A stretch of 64,000 nt of DNA from Candidatus Scatomonas merdigallinarum (GCA_018716305.1 DVKB01000014.1:1-64000); one strand, 5' to 3'; shown: positions 51,220-61,578, numbered from the stretch's first letter. Notes: generated from the sequence alone by a model not told the origin. A program made the numbers and translations.

Positions 51220-52965
51220 ATGTTTCATGGAATCGAATTTGATCCCGGATATAACCGTCTGGCGCTTGATCTTTCCTTTCTTTCAGGAGAAAGTAAAATC
51301 ACCCAGAAGCCTGTGGATCCGGAGGATCCCTACCAGGCGCCGCATCGGGGTCTGTTTTATAAAACCATTAAAGCCGAGGGAGTCAACAGAAGGTATGCGG
51401 TTTATATTCCGGATCGTTTTCCGCCCTTTGGAGATGGGATTCTGCTCTTCGCGCCGGGAGGAGAAAATACGGAATCCTTTATAGAAAAAAGCGGGATCAG
51501 GGAAATTGCCGAAAAAAAGACACTGATGTTCCTGGTACTGGAATCCGCGGAAAAAAGCTGGAGGGAATGGAAAGAAGAAGAGATCCTCGCCTACGGGAGA
51601 ACCGTGTACCGGGATATAAACAGGAGAGAACTGTGCAGCTGGAATGAATCGGCCTGTTACGCGGTGGGATTGAAAGACGGAGCTTACGCCGGAAATGTGT
51701 TTATATCCCTGTACAGCAGTGTGTTCGCGGGATGTGTGCTGGCCGGAAACTCAGCGGTGTCCGAAGAGTTTCGGAAAGCGGCCGGAAACCTGCCCTCCGA
51801 CGGAGATCCCCATGTTCAGAAAAGGCAGGTGCCGATTTCTGTGTGGATTATGGGGGATGACGAAGAAACCTGCCGGTATTTCCAGCAGGCGGACAGGGTT
51901 TCCGCTGAATACGCCGTCAGGGATGAAATCCGCATGTTTCAGCCGGAGCCGGACCTGGTAATCTCTCTGGTGGACGAACAGTCTGTGGCGGAAGTCTGGG
52001 TCAGCAGCCCGGAGACGGCGGCAGCCTGGAGCAAGGAGAGGTTCTGGGAGGAAGCAACCTCCTTTTTGCTTCGGTGCAAACGGTGGGCCGGCACCGGGAA
52101 CAGGAAACTTCGCAGAGCATCCAGCCTGGATCAGATCGGGCTGAAAAAGATGGAACTTACGGTAGAAGGAAAAAAACGATTCTGGTACATATACGAACCG
52201 TCAGTCTACAGACAGAATCCGGAGCAAAAACTCCCTCTGGTAATCGGCCTGCACGGGATCTGTACCTCCGGCGAATTTTTTGCCCAGAATTCCGAATGGC
52301 ACAGAGTAGCGGAGGCCCGGGGGTTTTTTATGGTTTATCCCAACGGATATATGCATCTGTACGGCGAATGCATGTGCGCCACCCGGGCCTGGGCCGGTGC
52401 GGGCATGGAAATGCCGGACGACTGGGATGATATTCCGTTTTTCAAAGCAATGATTGAAACCCTGTGCCATAAGTATCCGGTGGACAGATCCAGAATCTAT
52501 GCTGCCGGGCATTCCAACGGCTCTGCCATGGTTCAGATGCTGATCCAGAAAATGCCTTCCACATTTGCCGCGTACGGGCCGAACGGTTTCGCGGAGGGAG
52601 ATACCGGCCCTGGGGCCGGGCCGCTGAAACCCTATGAACATCATATTGTCTGCCCTGCCTGGCTTTTTAAAGGAGAAAAGGATATCGGCTGCGGGTCAAG
52701 CCTGGAAGCCGGATGCCCCAACGAGCAGGTGCTGCGGAGATTATGCCGGTTAAACGGAGCGGATTATGAAAAACCGAAAATATACAAAAACGGAATTTAT
52801 ACCAATTATGTGTGGTATGACCGGGAACACACACCAGTGGTGCGCTTCAGCGCCCTGCGGGGATTCCCTCACGCCTACACTCCGGAAAACGCCTGGATGA
52901 CCTGGGACGAGTATTTCTGCCATTTTCGAAGAAATGAAGATGGCTCTTCCGAGTATCTGGGATAA
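51220..52965 (+). CDS. PHB-depolymerase/feruloyl-esterase-like alpha/beta hydrolase with duplicated architecture
   Basis: C-terminal half LPLVIGLHGICTSGEFF...IYAAGHSNGSAMVQ; N-terminal half aligns by eye but lacks the Ser nucleophile. Confidence 0.8.
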   Translation: MFHGIEFDPGYNRLALDLSFLSGESKITQKPVDPEDPYQAPHRGLFYKTIKAEGVNRRYAVYIPDRFPPFGDGILLFAPGGENTESFIEKSGIREIAEKKTLMFLVLESAEKSWREWKEEEILAYGRTVYRDINRRELCSWNESACYAVGLKDGAYAGNVFISLYSSVFAGCVLAGNSAVSEEFRKAAGNLPSDGDPHVQKRQVPISVWIMGDDEETCRYFQQADRVSAEYAVRDEIRMFQPEPDLVISLVDEQSVAEVWVSSPETAAAWSKERFWEEATSFLLRCKRWAGTGNRKLRRASSLDQIGLKKMELTVEGKKRFWYIYEPSVYRQNPEQKLPLVIGLHGICTSGEFFAQNSEWHRVAEARGFFMVYPNGYMHLYGECMCATRAWAGAGMEMPDDWDDIPFFKAMIETLCHKYPVDRSRIYAAGHSNGSAMVQMLIQKMPSTFAAYGPNGFAEGDTGPGAGPLKPYEHHIVCPAWLFKGEKDIGCGSSLEAGCPNEQVLRRLCRLNGADYEKPKIYKNGIYTNYVWYDREHTPVVRFSALRGFPHAYTPENAWMTWDEYFCHFRRNEDGSSEYLG

Positions 52966-52986
52966 AAGAAAGGAGGGAAACGCGCA

Positions 52987-54273
52987 ATGACGCTGCTGGA
53001 GAAAATGATGGAAATATTTGACGGGATTCCGCTGATCGATACGCATTCCCATCTGTGCCCGGTGGAGGCGGAATATAACGCTTCCGGAGATATTCTCACA
53101 GACTGGGTGCCGGCCTATTTTCTGGACGACCTGCGCTCGGCAGGGCTCACAGAAAAACATGCGGAGATGATTCTTGACAGCGGCCGGGATCTGGTTTTTC
53201 GCTGGAGGCTTCTGGAACCTTTTTGGAAACAGACAGAAAATACAGGATATGCCCGCATGTGGAAGCTTTCCCTCCAGAGACTGTACAAAAAGGAACAGAT
53301 TACAGCGGATAATATTCTGGAACTGAATGAGCAGTACAAAAAGCTGCATGAAAGCCCCGGATTTTACCGCAGGATTTTAAAGGAAATCTGCAATATACAG
53401 GCAGCTGTTTCGGATTACAGCCTGTACAAAGGCATCCGCATGGAGCATGACAGGGAGTTTTTCCGGCCTGTGTTCCGGATGGATCATCTGATTTTTCCGA
53501 AAGATTCAGGAGATCTTTCCCTTATAGAGGAAGAATGCGGTTTTCCGGTTAACTCCCTGGATGATATCATAGAGGCGGTACCGATCATCATGGACCGCGC
53601 CCTGGAAAACGGCGCGGTGGGCTTCAAAGCCGGGCTTGCCTATCTCAGAAGCCTGGATTATGCCTTCGCGGACTATGAGGAAGCGCGCCGGGGGTTCCAG
53701 GTGCTCCGTTCCTTCCGTATCGGCCTGCCGGATGAACTGCGGATGTCCGGCAGGGTTCCGAAAGCATACCAGGATTTTGTTATGCATGAAATCCTGCGGG
53801 CGGCAAATAAACGGGGAGCTGTATTTCAAGTTCATACCGGCATGCACGCGGGGGCCGGGAACTATCTGCAGACCTCCAATCCGGTGCTGCTGTCCAATCT
53901 GTTTCTGGAATATCAGAACGTTAAATTTGATATTTTTCACGCGGGTTATCCCTATTACCGGGAATTAGGCGTGCTGGCGAAACAGTTTCCAAATGTATAC
54001 GCGGATCTCTGCTGGACCCATGTAATTTCTCCTTCCGATTCCAGAGACGCCCTGCGGAGCTGGCTGGAGACAGTTCCCGCGGGAAAAATTCTGGCCTACG
54101 GCGATGATCTGCATTCTGTGGATCTGGTAACGGGGCACACCATGACGGCAAGAGACAATATATGCAGAGTACTGGCCGAGAAAGTGAAAGAGAAATTATT
54201 CACTCTGGAGCAGGCGGAGCGGATTCTGCAGCTGATCCTCCGGGAGAACGCAAAAAAACTGTATCGGATATAG
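52987..54273 (+). CDS. Amidohydrolase-superfamily protein
   Basis: PLIDTHSHLCP metal motif, FQVHTGMHAG, FHAGYP, GDDLHS. Confidence 0.82.
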   Translation: MTLLEKMMEIFDGIPLIDTHSHLCPVEAEYNASGDILTDWVPAYFLDDLRSAGLTEKHAEMILDSGRDLVFRWRLLEPFWKQTENTGYARMWKLSLQRLYKKEQITADNILELNEQYKKLHESPGFYRRILKEICNIQAAVSDYSLYKGIRMEHDREFFRPVFRMDHLIFPKDSGDLSLIEEECGFPVNSLDDIIEAVPIIMDRALENGAVGFKAGLAYLRSLDYAFADYEEARRGFQVLRSFRIGLPDELRMSGRVPKAYQDFVMHEILRAANKRGAVFQVHTGMHAGAGNYLQTSNPVLLSNLFLEYQNVKFDIFHAGYPYYRELGVLAKQFPNVYADLCWTHVISPSDSRDALRSWLETVPAGKILAYGDDLHSVDLVTGHTMTARDNICRVLAEKVKEKLFTLEQAERILQLILRENAKKLYRI

Positions 54274-54343
54274 CCTGCCGGAAGGGTAAAAATATATGAT
54301 TGGTTTGTTTTTTTACGAATGTGAACAAAATGTGATTTTCAAG

Positions 54344-54372
54344 TTGCGGAGAAATGTAGCAGATGGTATAAT
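54344..54372 (+). promoter_or_regulatory. Putative promoter of the GH127-like gene TTGCGG-N17-TATAAT (TGG extended -10)
   Basis: Read directly; predicts a ~210-nt leader. Confidence 0.5.
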
Positions 54373-54591
54373 TTTCCAATTAGGACATCTTGCAGTCTGG
54401 AAATCTTGTGAAAAATCACGGTATCTTCTTTGGCGGAAGGAGAGGGGTTGACAGACGCGGGCGCCTGAGAAAGATCCGGTTCGTCCATCGGCCGGCTTTT
54501 TTCCATGTAATTCGGAGCACTGTTATACGATGTGGAAAAGGGAGGCCGGGAAGGGCTGAGATCAAAAAAATAACAGGAGGAAGGCGAGAAA

Positions 54592-57500
54592 ATGAAAAAA
54601 CGAATCCTGGCAGGTCTTTTAAGCGCGGCTATGGTCGTGACACTGCTCCCTGTGAGCGCCGTCATAGCCGCGCCGGAAGACAGCAATGATTCACAGAGTC
54701 AGGTTTCTGTCCTTGCGGACGCGGAAAATCCCGGTGTCAACATTGCCACCAGGGCTACGGCGGATGCTTCCTATACCAATGTATGGAGCATCACTCCCGC
54801 GTCCATGAACGATGGAGAGCTGGCTACCTCGGATCCCTACACCAGCTGGAACAGCTGGGGAACCAATGACGAGGCGTACCCGGTGACGACATCCCTGACC
54901 TGGGACGCGCCCCAGGTAATCTCCGGCATGCGGGTGATGTGGTGGGCGGACAACGCGGAACTTACGTCCAACGCTAATGTAACATTCCCCAAAAGCTGCG
55001 AGGTTTATTATGTGGACGCGGAGGGAAATGAGCAGAAAATCACCGGCATGACCAATGAAAGCGGTCAGGCCACCGATCAGGTGGGAGTTGTGTACGATTC
55101 CAGCTCCAACAACGGAATCAACGGCAACAACCACTACTGGAACTATGTGCAGTTTGCGGAACCTATTACCACCTCCGAACTGCGGCTGAAGATCCAGCGC
55201 AGCGGCTCCGGCACCAACGGAGTGGGAATCAGCGAGTGGGAAGTCTTCGGATATACCCCCGTTGCCACCGGAGAGAATGTGGCTTCCAATGCAGAGGTCA
55301 TTCCCTCTTATACGAACACCTGGCTGGACGCGGATGAGGCAGCGGCAGCGGTAACAGATGGTGTGCTGGCAACAGATTCCACCACCACCTGGAACAGCTA
55401 CGGTGCTTCCGATGAGGACTACCCGGTGACCGTAGAACTGAACTGGGGAGACGCGGAGTACGAAGTCTCCAGCCTGCGGGTAATGTGGTGGAGAGACTAC
55501 GGCGGCGTAATGCCTCCCTCGGACTGCAGCCTGCAGTACTACAACAGCCGCTCCAGAGAGTGGACAGACATCACCGACCTGATCGATGAGACGGGAGAGG
55601 ATGTTTCTTCCGTAGGCGTGAAGTTTGGAACTGAAACCACTGCGGCGGAAAGCAGCGATGATTATCAGGAAGGAGCCAACCGCTACTGGAACGGCGTCTC
55701 CCTGAAAGAGCCGGTAACCACCAGCCGTCTCCGTCTGGTGATCAACCGCAGCGGAGAAGGCGAAACAGGCGTGGGTATCGGCGAGCTGGAAGTGTACGGC
55801 AAGGAAGTAGAGGCAACCCTGGGAGGAAATGTGGCTCCCGAGGCCACCGCTTCCGCTGACGCCCAGAACACACCGGTGACCAACGTAAACGACGGCGCCC
55901 TGGCAACCTGGGCTTCCTCTTCCTGGAACACCTGGAACAGCAGCACCTATCCCACTACAGTCACCCTGACCTGGGACGCTCCCTATGAGCTGAACGGCAT
56001 GCGCGTTATGTACTGGGCGGACAACGGTGATCTGTATGCTAACGGCAACGTAACCTTCCCAAAGAGCTGCAACGTAGAGTACTACGATTACGAGACAGCC
56101 TCCTGGCAGCCCATCACCGCCATGACGGATGAGACAGGAGCTGACGTTGAATCTGTGGGAGTAAAATACGGCACCGCCGAGGCGGCTTCCGACCAGCCGG
56201 GGAACTTCCTGAACGGGGACAACCGCTACTGGAACCAGGTAACCTTTAAGGAGCCGGTGAGAACCACACAGCTTCGTCTGCTGATTGACCGCAACGGTTC
56301 CGGCGCCAACGGCGTGGGTATCGGCGAGTGGGAAGTCTTCGGCGAGGAGATGACTGCCGAGTGGAACCAGCTGGTTTCCGCTAAGATCACCGGAAAAGAG
56401 AGAATTCTCAAAGGTGAGAGCGGAGTCTTCACGGCGGAAAGCCTTCCCGTGGGACTGGACGGACTGTCCTATCAGTGGGAACTGACAGAGGGCAGCGAGT
56501 TTATGGAGATCGATGGCGCGGCTAATGAAGCGCAGGTAACCATCAATGCAAAGGACAGCGGCTACGGAACCCTGAAGCTGACGGTTTCCCGTCAGGAGGA
56601 CGGCGCCACCGTATCCCGGACCGCCAGCCTGCAGATCAAGGTGGACGGCATCGAAAGCATTGACACTTATAAGGCAGCTACAGCGGCGGGAACCGCTCCG
56701 ATCCTGCCCAAGACGGTAGTTGCCAACGGAATCGCCTTTGACGATCCCACGCCGGAGCTGATTGGGCCTACCGGTTACGATTTCGGAGAAGAGTTTAACT
56801 CCAAACTGGTTCCCGTGGAATGGGAAGAGGTTGATCCCGCCCTGTACGCGGAGGATCAGGTTGGAAAGACCTTTGAGGTAAAAGGAACCGTAACCTCCGG
56901 AGACGAGACCTTTGAGGCGGTGGCAGAAGTCACAGTCAACGAGCCGGTTGTGGCGGCGGCAGCCAACACCACGGTTACCTTTGAGAATGTGCAGCTGACC
57001 GACAATTTCTGGAACCCCAAACAGAAGGTAAATGCGGTAAATTCTCTGAATAAAGCCATCTATCAGATCGAGCAGGCTTCCGGCGGCGAGCCCAACTTTG
57101 TGAACGCCATCAAGAAGCTGAACGGCGAGCCCTACGATGAGTTCCAGGGATATGTATTCCAGGATTCCGATATCTACAAGAGCATCGAGGCCATTTCCTA
57201 CACCCTGTCTGTCATCAACGATGACACAGATCCGGAGATGGTAGCTCAGAAAGCGGTACTGGAAGAAAAACTGGCCTACTGGATCTCTCTCATTGAGCAG
57301 GTACAGTACGCGGACGGCTACATTGACACCCACTTTACCCTGAGAAGCACCGCCCACGCCGGCGGAAGCTCACCGGGAACACATCGGTGGAGAGATTTCT
57401 CCAACCATGAGATGTACAACGCCGGCCATTTCTTTGAGGCGGTGGTGGCTTACACCCGCTACAGAGAAGGCATCGGCGATCCGGACTACAGCCTGTATGT

Positions 57501-59928
57501 AGTCGGAAAACGGTTCGCGGACGAGATCGTAACCCTCTTCGGACCGGACGGAAGCCGTCACGAGGTTCCCGGCCATGAAGAGATCGAGCTGGGTCTTGTG
57601 AAGCTGGCGAAGCTGGTGGAAGAGTACGAGGGCGAGGGAACCGGACAGAAGTATCTGGATACCGCCAAGACCCTGATTGACCGCAGAGGTGTGGAAAAAG
57701 ACCAGAGAGAAAGCGGATACAACGGAGGAGAATATTCTCAGGACAATGCCTCCATTAAGGAAATCACGGAAGCGGTAGGACATGCCGTGCGCGCCTGCTA
57801 TTTCTACGCTGGTGTAACGGACATCGCCACCCTGCTGCCGGAAGACGATCCGGATCGGGCTGCGTACCTGAACACCATGGACGCCATCTGGGATTCTGTG
57901 GCCAATACCAAGACCTATATTACCGGCGGTATCGGCGTGCGTTCCCACGGTGAGGACTTCGGCGATCCCTACGAGCTGCCCAACGATGACTCTTACTGCG
58001 AGATCTGCGCCACCATCGCTCTTGCCAACTGGAATCAGAGAATGAACCTGATCCATGAGGACGCCAAGTACGCGGATGTGGTGGAGAAGAACCTGTATAA
58101 CGCCATCCTGGTGGGAACCAACCTGACTGGCGATAAGTTCTACTACAGCACATACCTGGAAGCCAGAAACGGAGATCCCCGTTCTGACTGGTTCGCCTGC
58201 GCCTGCTGTCCGCCCAACCTGATGCGCACCATTGCCAAACTCAGCGAGTATATGTACACGGTACACGGAGACGACCTGTTCGTGAACATGTATGTCGGCA
58301 GCGACGGCAATGTGAATGTGGACGGTACAAATGTCGGACTGACCCAGGAGACAGAATATCCCTGGGATGGAGCGGTGAAGCTGACTGTCAATCCGGCGGA
58401 GGAGAAGGAATTCACCATGAAGATCCGTATCCCCGGATGGATCCAGGAGCAGAACAACAAAGAAGTTTCTATTTATGTAAATGGCGAGGCGGTGACCGCT
58501 GAGGCGGAAAAAGGTTACGTTTCCATCACCCGTACCTGGAAAGAAGGGGATGTGGTGAGAATCGATATGCCCATGGAAATCAGAATGACCGAGGCAGATC
58601 CCAACGTGACCACCAACGCCGGAAGAATTGCCCTGCAGCGCGGCCCCATTGTTTACAGCATTGAGATGGCAGGAAACGCTCAGCTGAACTCTGATATCGC
58701 AAACTTCAGCCCCCTGAATTTTGTAATTCCCAGAGACGCCCAGCTGACCGCAACCTACAACGAAGACCTTCTGAACGGCGTGGTGGAGATCACCGGCGAT
58801 GTCAAATATGACAACAACGGAGAGCTCATCGACGCGAAGCTGCAGGCGATTCCGTACTATGCATGGAACAACCGCGGCAACGACGGCGTAGAAGGCCAGA
58901 ACAACTGCAGCCAGATGCTGATCTGGACCAAGGCCACCGGTGAAACTCCGGAAGCCACGGCGCCCACCCTTGACCGGATTGAGATTTCCGGACCTGCCAA
59001 GACAGAGTATGTCCAGGGTGAAGAGCTGGATCTCGCGGGACTGTCCGTCATAGCGGTATACAGCGACGGCAGCAGCAAACCGGTTGCGGCAGAAGACTGC
59101 GAAGTGACCGGCTATGACGCCAATACCCTGGGTGAGCAGACCATTACGGTGACCTACGAAGGAAAGACAGCGGCCTTTACCGTAAATGTAAGGGAAGAAG
59201 GTCAGCCTGTGCCTACCCTGGAGAAGATCGAAGTGACAGCGCCTGCCAAGACAGAGTATGTCCAGGGCGAAGCACTGGATCTTGCGGGAATGACCGTGAC
59301 AGCTGTGTACAGCGACGGAAACAGAAAGGAGATCACGGAGGGATACCAGGTAACCGGCTATGACGCCAACGCGGTTGGTGAGCAGACCATTACGGTGACC
59401 TACGAAGGAATGGAAGCATCCTTTACTGTAACTGTGAAGGAAGCGGAAACTCCCGCCCCCACTCTGGAGAAGATCGAAGTGACAGCGCCTGCCAAGACAG
59501 AGTATGTCCAGGGCGAAGAGCTGGATCTCGCGGGAATGACCGTGACAGCTGTGTACAGCGATGGCAGCACCAAGGAGATCGCGGAAGGATACACCGTCGG
59601 CGGCTATGACGCCAATGTGGCCGGTCCCCAGACAGTGACCGTTACATACGGCGGAAAGACCGCCTCCTTTACTGTGACAGTGACGGAGAAGGGTGAACCT
59701 TCTGATCCCGATCAGCCTACAACGACTCCGACCCAGGAGCCTACGGACACCCAGAAACCCTCTGATACCCAGAAGCCTTCTGTCACCCAGAAGCCCGGCA
59801 CCACCGGACGGCCCGGAACTTCAGCGGCTACGGGAGATCAGACCAATCTGTTCCTGCCTTCAGTTTCCATTCTGCTGGCAGCGGCAGTGCTGTTTGCAGT
59901 TCTGAAAATCAGAAAAACAGAGAGATAA
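54592..59928 (+). CDS. Cell-surface GH127-like beta-L-arabinofuranosidase with three N-terminal F5/8C-like modules, Ig-like modules and C-terminal anchor
   Basis: Signal peptide; VTFENVQLTDNFWNPK; YCEICA and CACCPPNLMRTIAKLSEY Zn-thiolate motifs; C-terminal SAATGD-hydrophobic-RKTER. Confidence 0.87.
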   Translation: MKKRILAGLLSAAMVVTLLPVSAVIAAPEDSNDSQSQVSVLADAENPGVNIATRATADASYTNVWSITPASMNDGELATSDPYTSWNSWGTNDEAYPVTTSLTWDAPQVISGMRVMWWADNAELTSNANVTFPKSCEVYYVDAEGNEQKITGMTNESGQATDQVGVVYDSSSNNGINGNNHYWNYVQFAEPITTSELRLKIQRSGSGTNGVGISEWEVFGYTPVATGENVASNAEVIPSYTNTWLDADEAAAAVTDGVLATDSTTTWNSYGASDEDYPVTVELNWGDAEYEVSSLRVMWWRDYGGVMPPSDCSLQYYNSRSREWTDITDLIDETGEDVSSVGVKFGTETTAAESSDDYQEGANRYWNGVSLKEPVTTSRLRLVINRSGEGETGVGIGELEVYGKEVEATLGGNVAPEATASADAQNTPVTNVNDGALATWASSSWNTWNSSTYPTTVTLTWDAPYELNGMRVMYWADNGDLYANGNVTFPKSCNVEYYDYETASWQPITAMTDETGADVESVGVKYGTAEAASDQPGNFLNGDNRYWNQVTFKEPVRTTQLRLLIDRNGSGANGVGIGEWEVFGEEMTAEWNQLVSAKITGKERILKGESGVFTAESLPVGLDGLSYQWELTEGSEFMEIDGAANEAQVTINAKDSGYGTLKLTVSRQEDGATVSRTASLQIKVDGIESIDTYKAATAAGTAPILPKTVVANGIAFDDPTPELIGPTGYDFGEEFNSKLVPVEWEEVDPALYAEDQVGKTFEVKGTVTSGDETFEAVAEVTVNEPVVAAAANTTVTFENVQLTDNFWNPKQKVNAVNSLNKAIYQIEQASGGEPNFVNAIKKLNGEPYDEFQGYVFQDSDIYKSIEAISYTLSVINDDTDPEMVAQKAVLEEKLAYWISLIEQVQYADGYIDTHFTLRSTAHAGGSSPGTHRWRDFSNHEMYNAGHFFEAVVAYTRYREGIGDPDYSLYVVGKRFADEIVTLFGPDGSRHEVPGHEEIELGLVKLAKLVEEYEGEGTGQKYLDTAKTLIDRRGVEKDQRESGYNGGEYSQDNASIKEITEAVGHAVRACYFYAGVTDIATLLPEDDPDRAAYLNTMDAIWDSVANTKTYITGGIGVRSHGEDFGDPYELPNDDSYCEICATIALANWNQRMNLIHEDAKYADVVEKNLYNAILVGTNLTGDKFYYSTYLEARNGDPRSDWFACACCPPNLMRTIAKLSEYMYTVHGDDLFVNMYVGSDGNVNVDGTNVGLTQETEYPWDGAVKLTVNPAEEKEFTMKIRIPGWIQEQNNKEVSIYVNGEAVTAEAEKGYVSITRTWKEGDVVRIDMPMEIRMTEADPNVTTNAGRIALQRGPIVYSIEMAGNAQLNSDIANFSPLNFVIPRDAQLTATYNEDLLNGVVEITGDVKYDNNGELIDAKLQAIPYYAWNNRGNDGVEGQNNCSQMLIWTKATGETPEATAPTLDRIEISGPAKTEYVQGEELDLAGLSVIAVYSDGSSKPVAAEDCEVTGYDANTLGEQTITVTYEGKTAAFTVNVREEGQPVPTLEKIEVTAPAKTEYVQGEALDLAGMTVTAVYSDGNRKEITEGYQVTGYDANAVGEQTITVTYEGMEASFTVTVKEAETPAPTLEKIEVTAPAKTEYVQGEELDLAGMTVTAVYSDGSTKEIAEGYTVGGYDANVAGPQTVTVTYGGKTASFTVTVTEKGEPSDPDQPTTTPTQEPTDTQKPSDTQKPSVTQKPGTTGRPGTSAATGDQTNLFLPSVSILLAAAVLFAVLKIRKTER
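54739..56350 (+). repeat. Three diverged F5/8 type C-like modules (approx. 54739-55255, 55271-55805, 55825-56350)
   Basis: Repeated GENVAS/GGNVAP...TWNS.....YPVTV.L.WD....SGMRVMWW........TSELRL.I.R.GSG..GVGI.EWEVFG. Confidence 0.75.
58969..59700 (+). repeat. Three tandem bacterial Ig-like (Big) modules, ~246-249-bp period
   Basis: Units start near 58969, 59218 and 59464; units 2 and 3 share >50 identical nt. Confidence 0.85.
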
Positions 59929-60020
59929 GGACAATTACAGACAGCCTTAACCAGGGGCCGGATGATCCTCAGGGGTCATCCGGCCACCTTTATGGAACAT
60001 TTTTCAAGGATGTGCTGAGT

Positions 60021-60677
60021 ATGGAAGTATTGGTAAATGGAATAAAAATTTATTATGAACGGCAGGGCGAGGGCCGGCCTTTGATCCTGCTCCATGGAAA
60101 CGGGGAGGATCACAGCATTTTTGCCGAGACGGCGGAAATACTGAAAGAGCATTTCGCGGTATATATGCCGGATACCAGAGGACATGGGAGAAGTGAAGGA
60201 GTGGAGGAATATCACTATTCAGATATGGCAGAAGATCTCAGGGAGCTGATCCGTGTCCTGGGACTGGAACGTCCCCTGCTCTGCGGATTCAGCGACGGAG
60301 GGATCGTGGGCCTTCTGGCTGCCGTCCGCGATCCAGGTCTGCTGTCCGCCATGGTCCTCTGCGGCGCCAACCTGACGCCGAAGGGCATGAAAACCCGCTG
60401 GTACAGACTGTTTCAAAAAGAATATCAGCGGACCGGGGACGCCAAATTAAAGCTGATGCTGAGGGAGCCGCGCATTACGGCGGAGCAGCTGGCCCGGATC
60501 CGAATTCCCGTGCTGGTCACCGCCGGCAGCCGGGATCTGATCCGCCGCCGGGAGACAGAGCGCATAGCCGCAGGAATTCCCGGCAGCCGTCTGAAAATTT
60601 TAAAGGGCGAGGATCACGGAAGCTATATCGTCCACTGCGGAAAGCTGGCGGGGCTTCTGGCGGATTTTTTCTCCTGA
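60021..60677 (+). CDS. Alpha/beta hydrolase
   Basis: LILLHGNGEDHSIF, DTRGHGRSEG, LCGFSDGGIVGLL. Confidence 0.9.
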   Translation: MEVLVNGIKIYYERQGEGRPLILLHGNGEDHSIFAETAEILKEHFAVYMPDTRGHGRSEGVEEYHYSDMAEDLRELIRVLGLERPLLCGFSDGGIVGLLAAVRDPGLLSAMVLCGANLTPKGMKTRWYRLFQKEYQRTGDAKLKLMLREPRITAEQLARIRIPVLVTAGSRDLIRRRETERIAAGIPGSRLKILKGEDHGSYIVHCGKLAGLLADFFS

Positions 60678-60789
60678 CGCGAACCGGCCGGTTTGGCAGA
60701 AAATAAGAGAGAACAGCGTGGCGAAAGTCACGCTGTTCTGCTTTTGGGGATAATCTTAAATCCTTATATTGCGAAAAAATTGTGAAGTT

Positions 60790-61578
60790 TCACCAGCTAT
60801 ACTCCGATAGCTGGAATGTGTAGGATTCGCCGGGAGTAATATCATAGATTACAACAGAGTCATCCTTGAACTTATCTCCTGCGCTCAAAGAAGGAAGGTA
60901 TATATTGCCGGAGTCTACCAGATAACCCGCACTGTCATACAGCTTATAACTAATCATATCATACCCGGAATCGCTGCTACCGCTCTTTTTTTCTCCGGTA
61001 ATTGTAATGGTCAGCTGCGGAGAATAGTCTTTGTCAAACTTAAATTCGGCTCCTTGAATTTGGATTACGGATGCCGTGCCGCCCATGAAATCCTTCATCT
61101 TCAGTTCCAGAGGAAATGAATCAAACGTCACTTGAACATCCTCAATAGGCAAGCAATTTAGAACATCGCAGTTTACTTCGTCAAACGCAACTGAGTTGCC
61201 CTTGTATACGGTGAAAAAAACTTTTCCGCTTGCGGATTTTCCGGCGCTGATCTCAGTGGAGGGGATTCTTACGTTGGCAAGATACTGTTCCCCGGCGGAC
61301 TGACTGGTATAATAGCCAAAATCGTCAGCAGAAACAGACTTTGTACCAGTATAAACCTCTTCATTCTCATCGTTTACGATTCGAATATCAACATCAACAT
61401 CGGCTGACAAGGGTTTATCATTTTTATCAGCCAACCCAAAGAAAAGGCTGTAATCGCTTGTTCCCTCGTTATACTGAAAAGACCAGCTTTTCAACGTTTC
61501 GATGCTGGGTGCCGATGAACCGCATCCACTTAGTAGTAGGGCAACTATAAGTCCACACATAAGAAAGAATCGTTTCAT
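60790..61578 (-). CDS. Putative lipoprotein of unknown function
   Basis: Lipobox LLLSGCGSS after a hydrophobic signal; no recognised domain. Confidence 0.75.
   Translation of the reverse strand: MKRFFLMCGLIVALLLSGCGSSAPSIETLKSWSFQYNEGTSDYSLFFGLADKNDKPLSADVDVDIRIVNDENEEVYTGTKSVSADDFGYYTSQSAGEQYLANVRIPSTEISAGKSASGKVFFTVYKGNSVAFDEVNCDVLNCLPIEDVQVTFDSFPLELKMKDFMGGTASVIQIQGAEFKFDKDYSPQLTITITGEKKSGSSDSGYDMISYKLYDSAGYLVDSGNIYLPSLSAGDKFKDDSVVIYDITPGESYTFQLSEYSW

Noticed and set aside
54691-57357. 888-aa minus-strand ORF antisense to the GH127-like gene
   Set aside because: No recognisable domain; lies opposite a clearly coding gene with signal peptide and conserved motifs, so an antisense codon-bias artefact.
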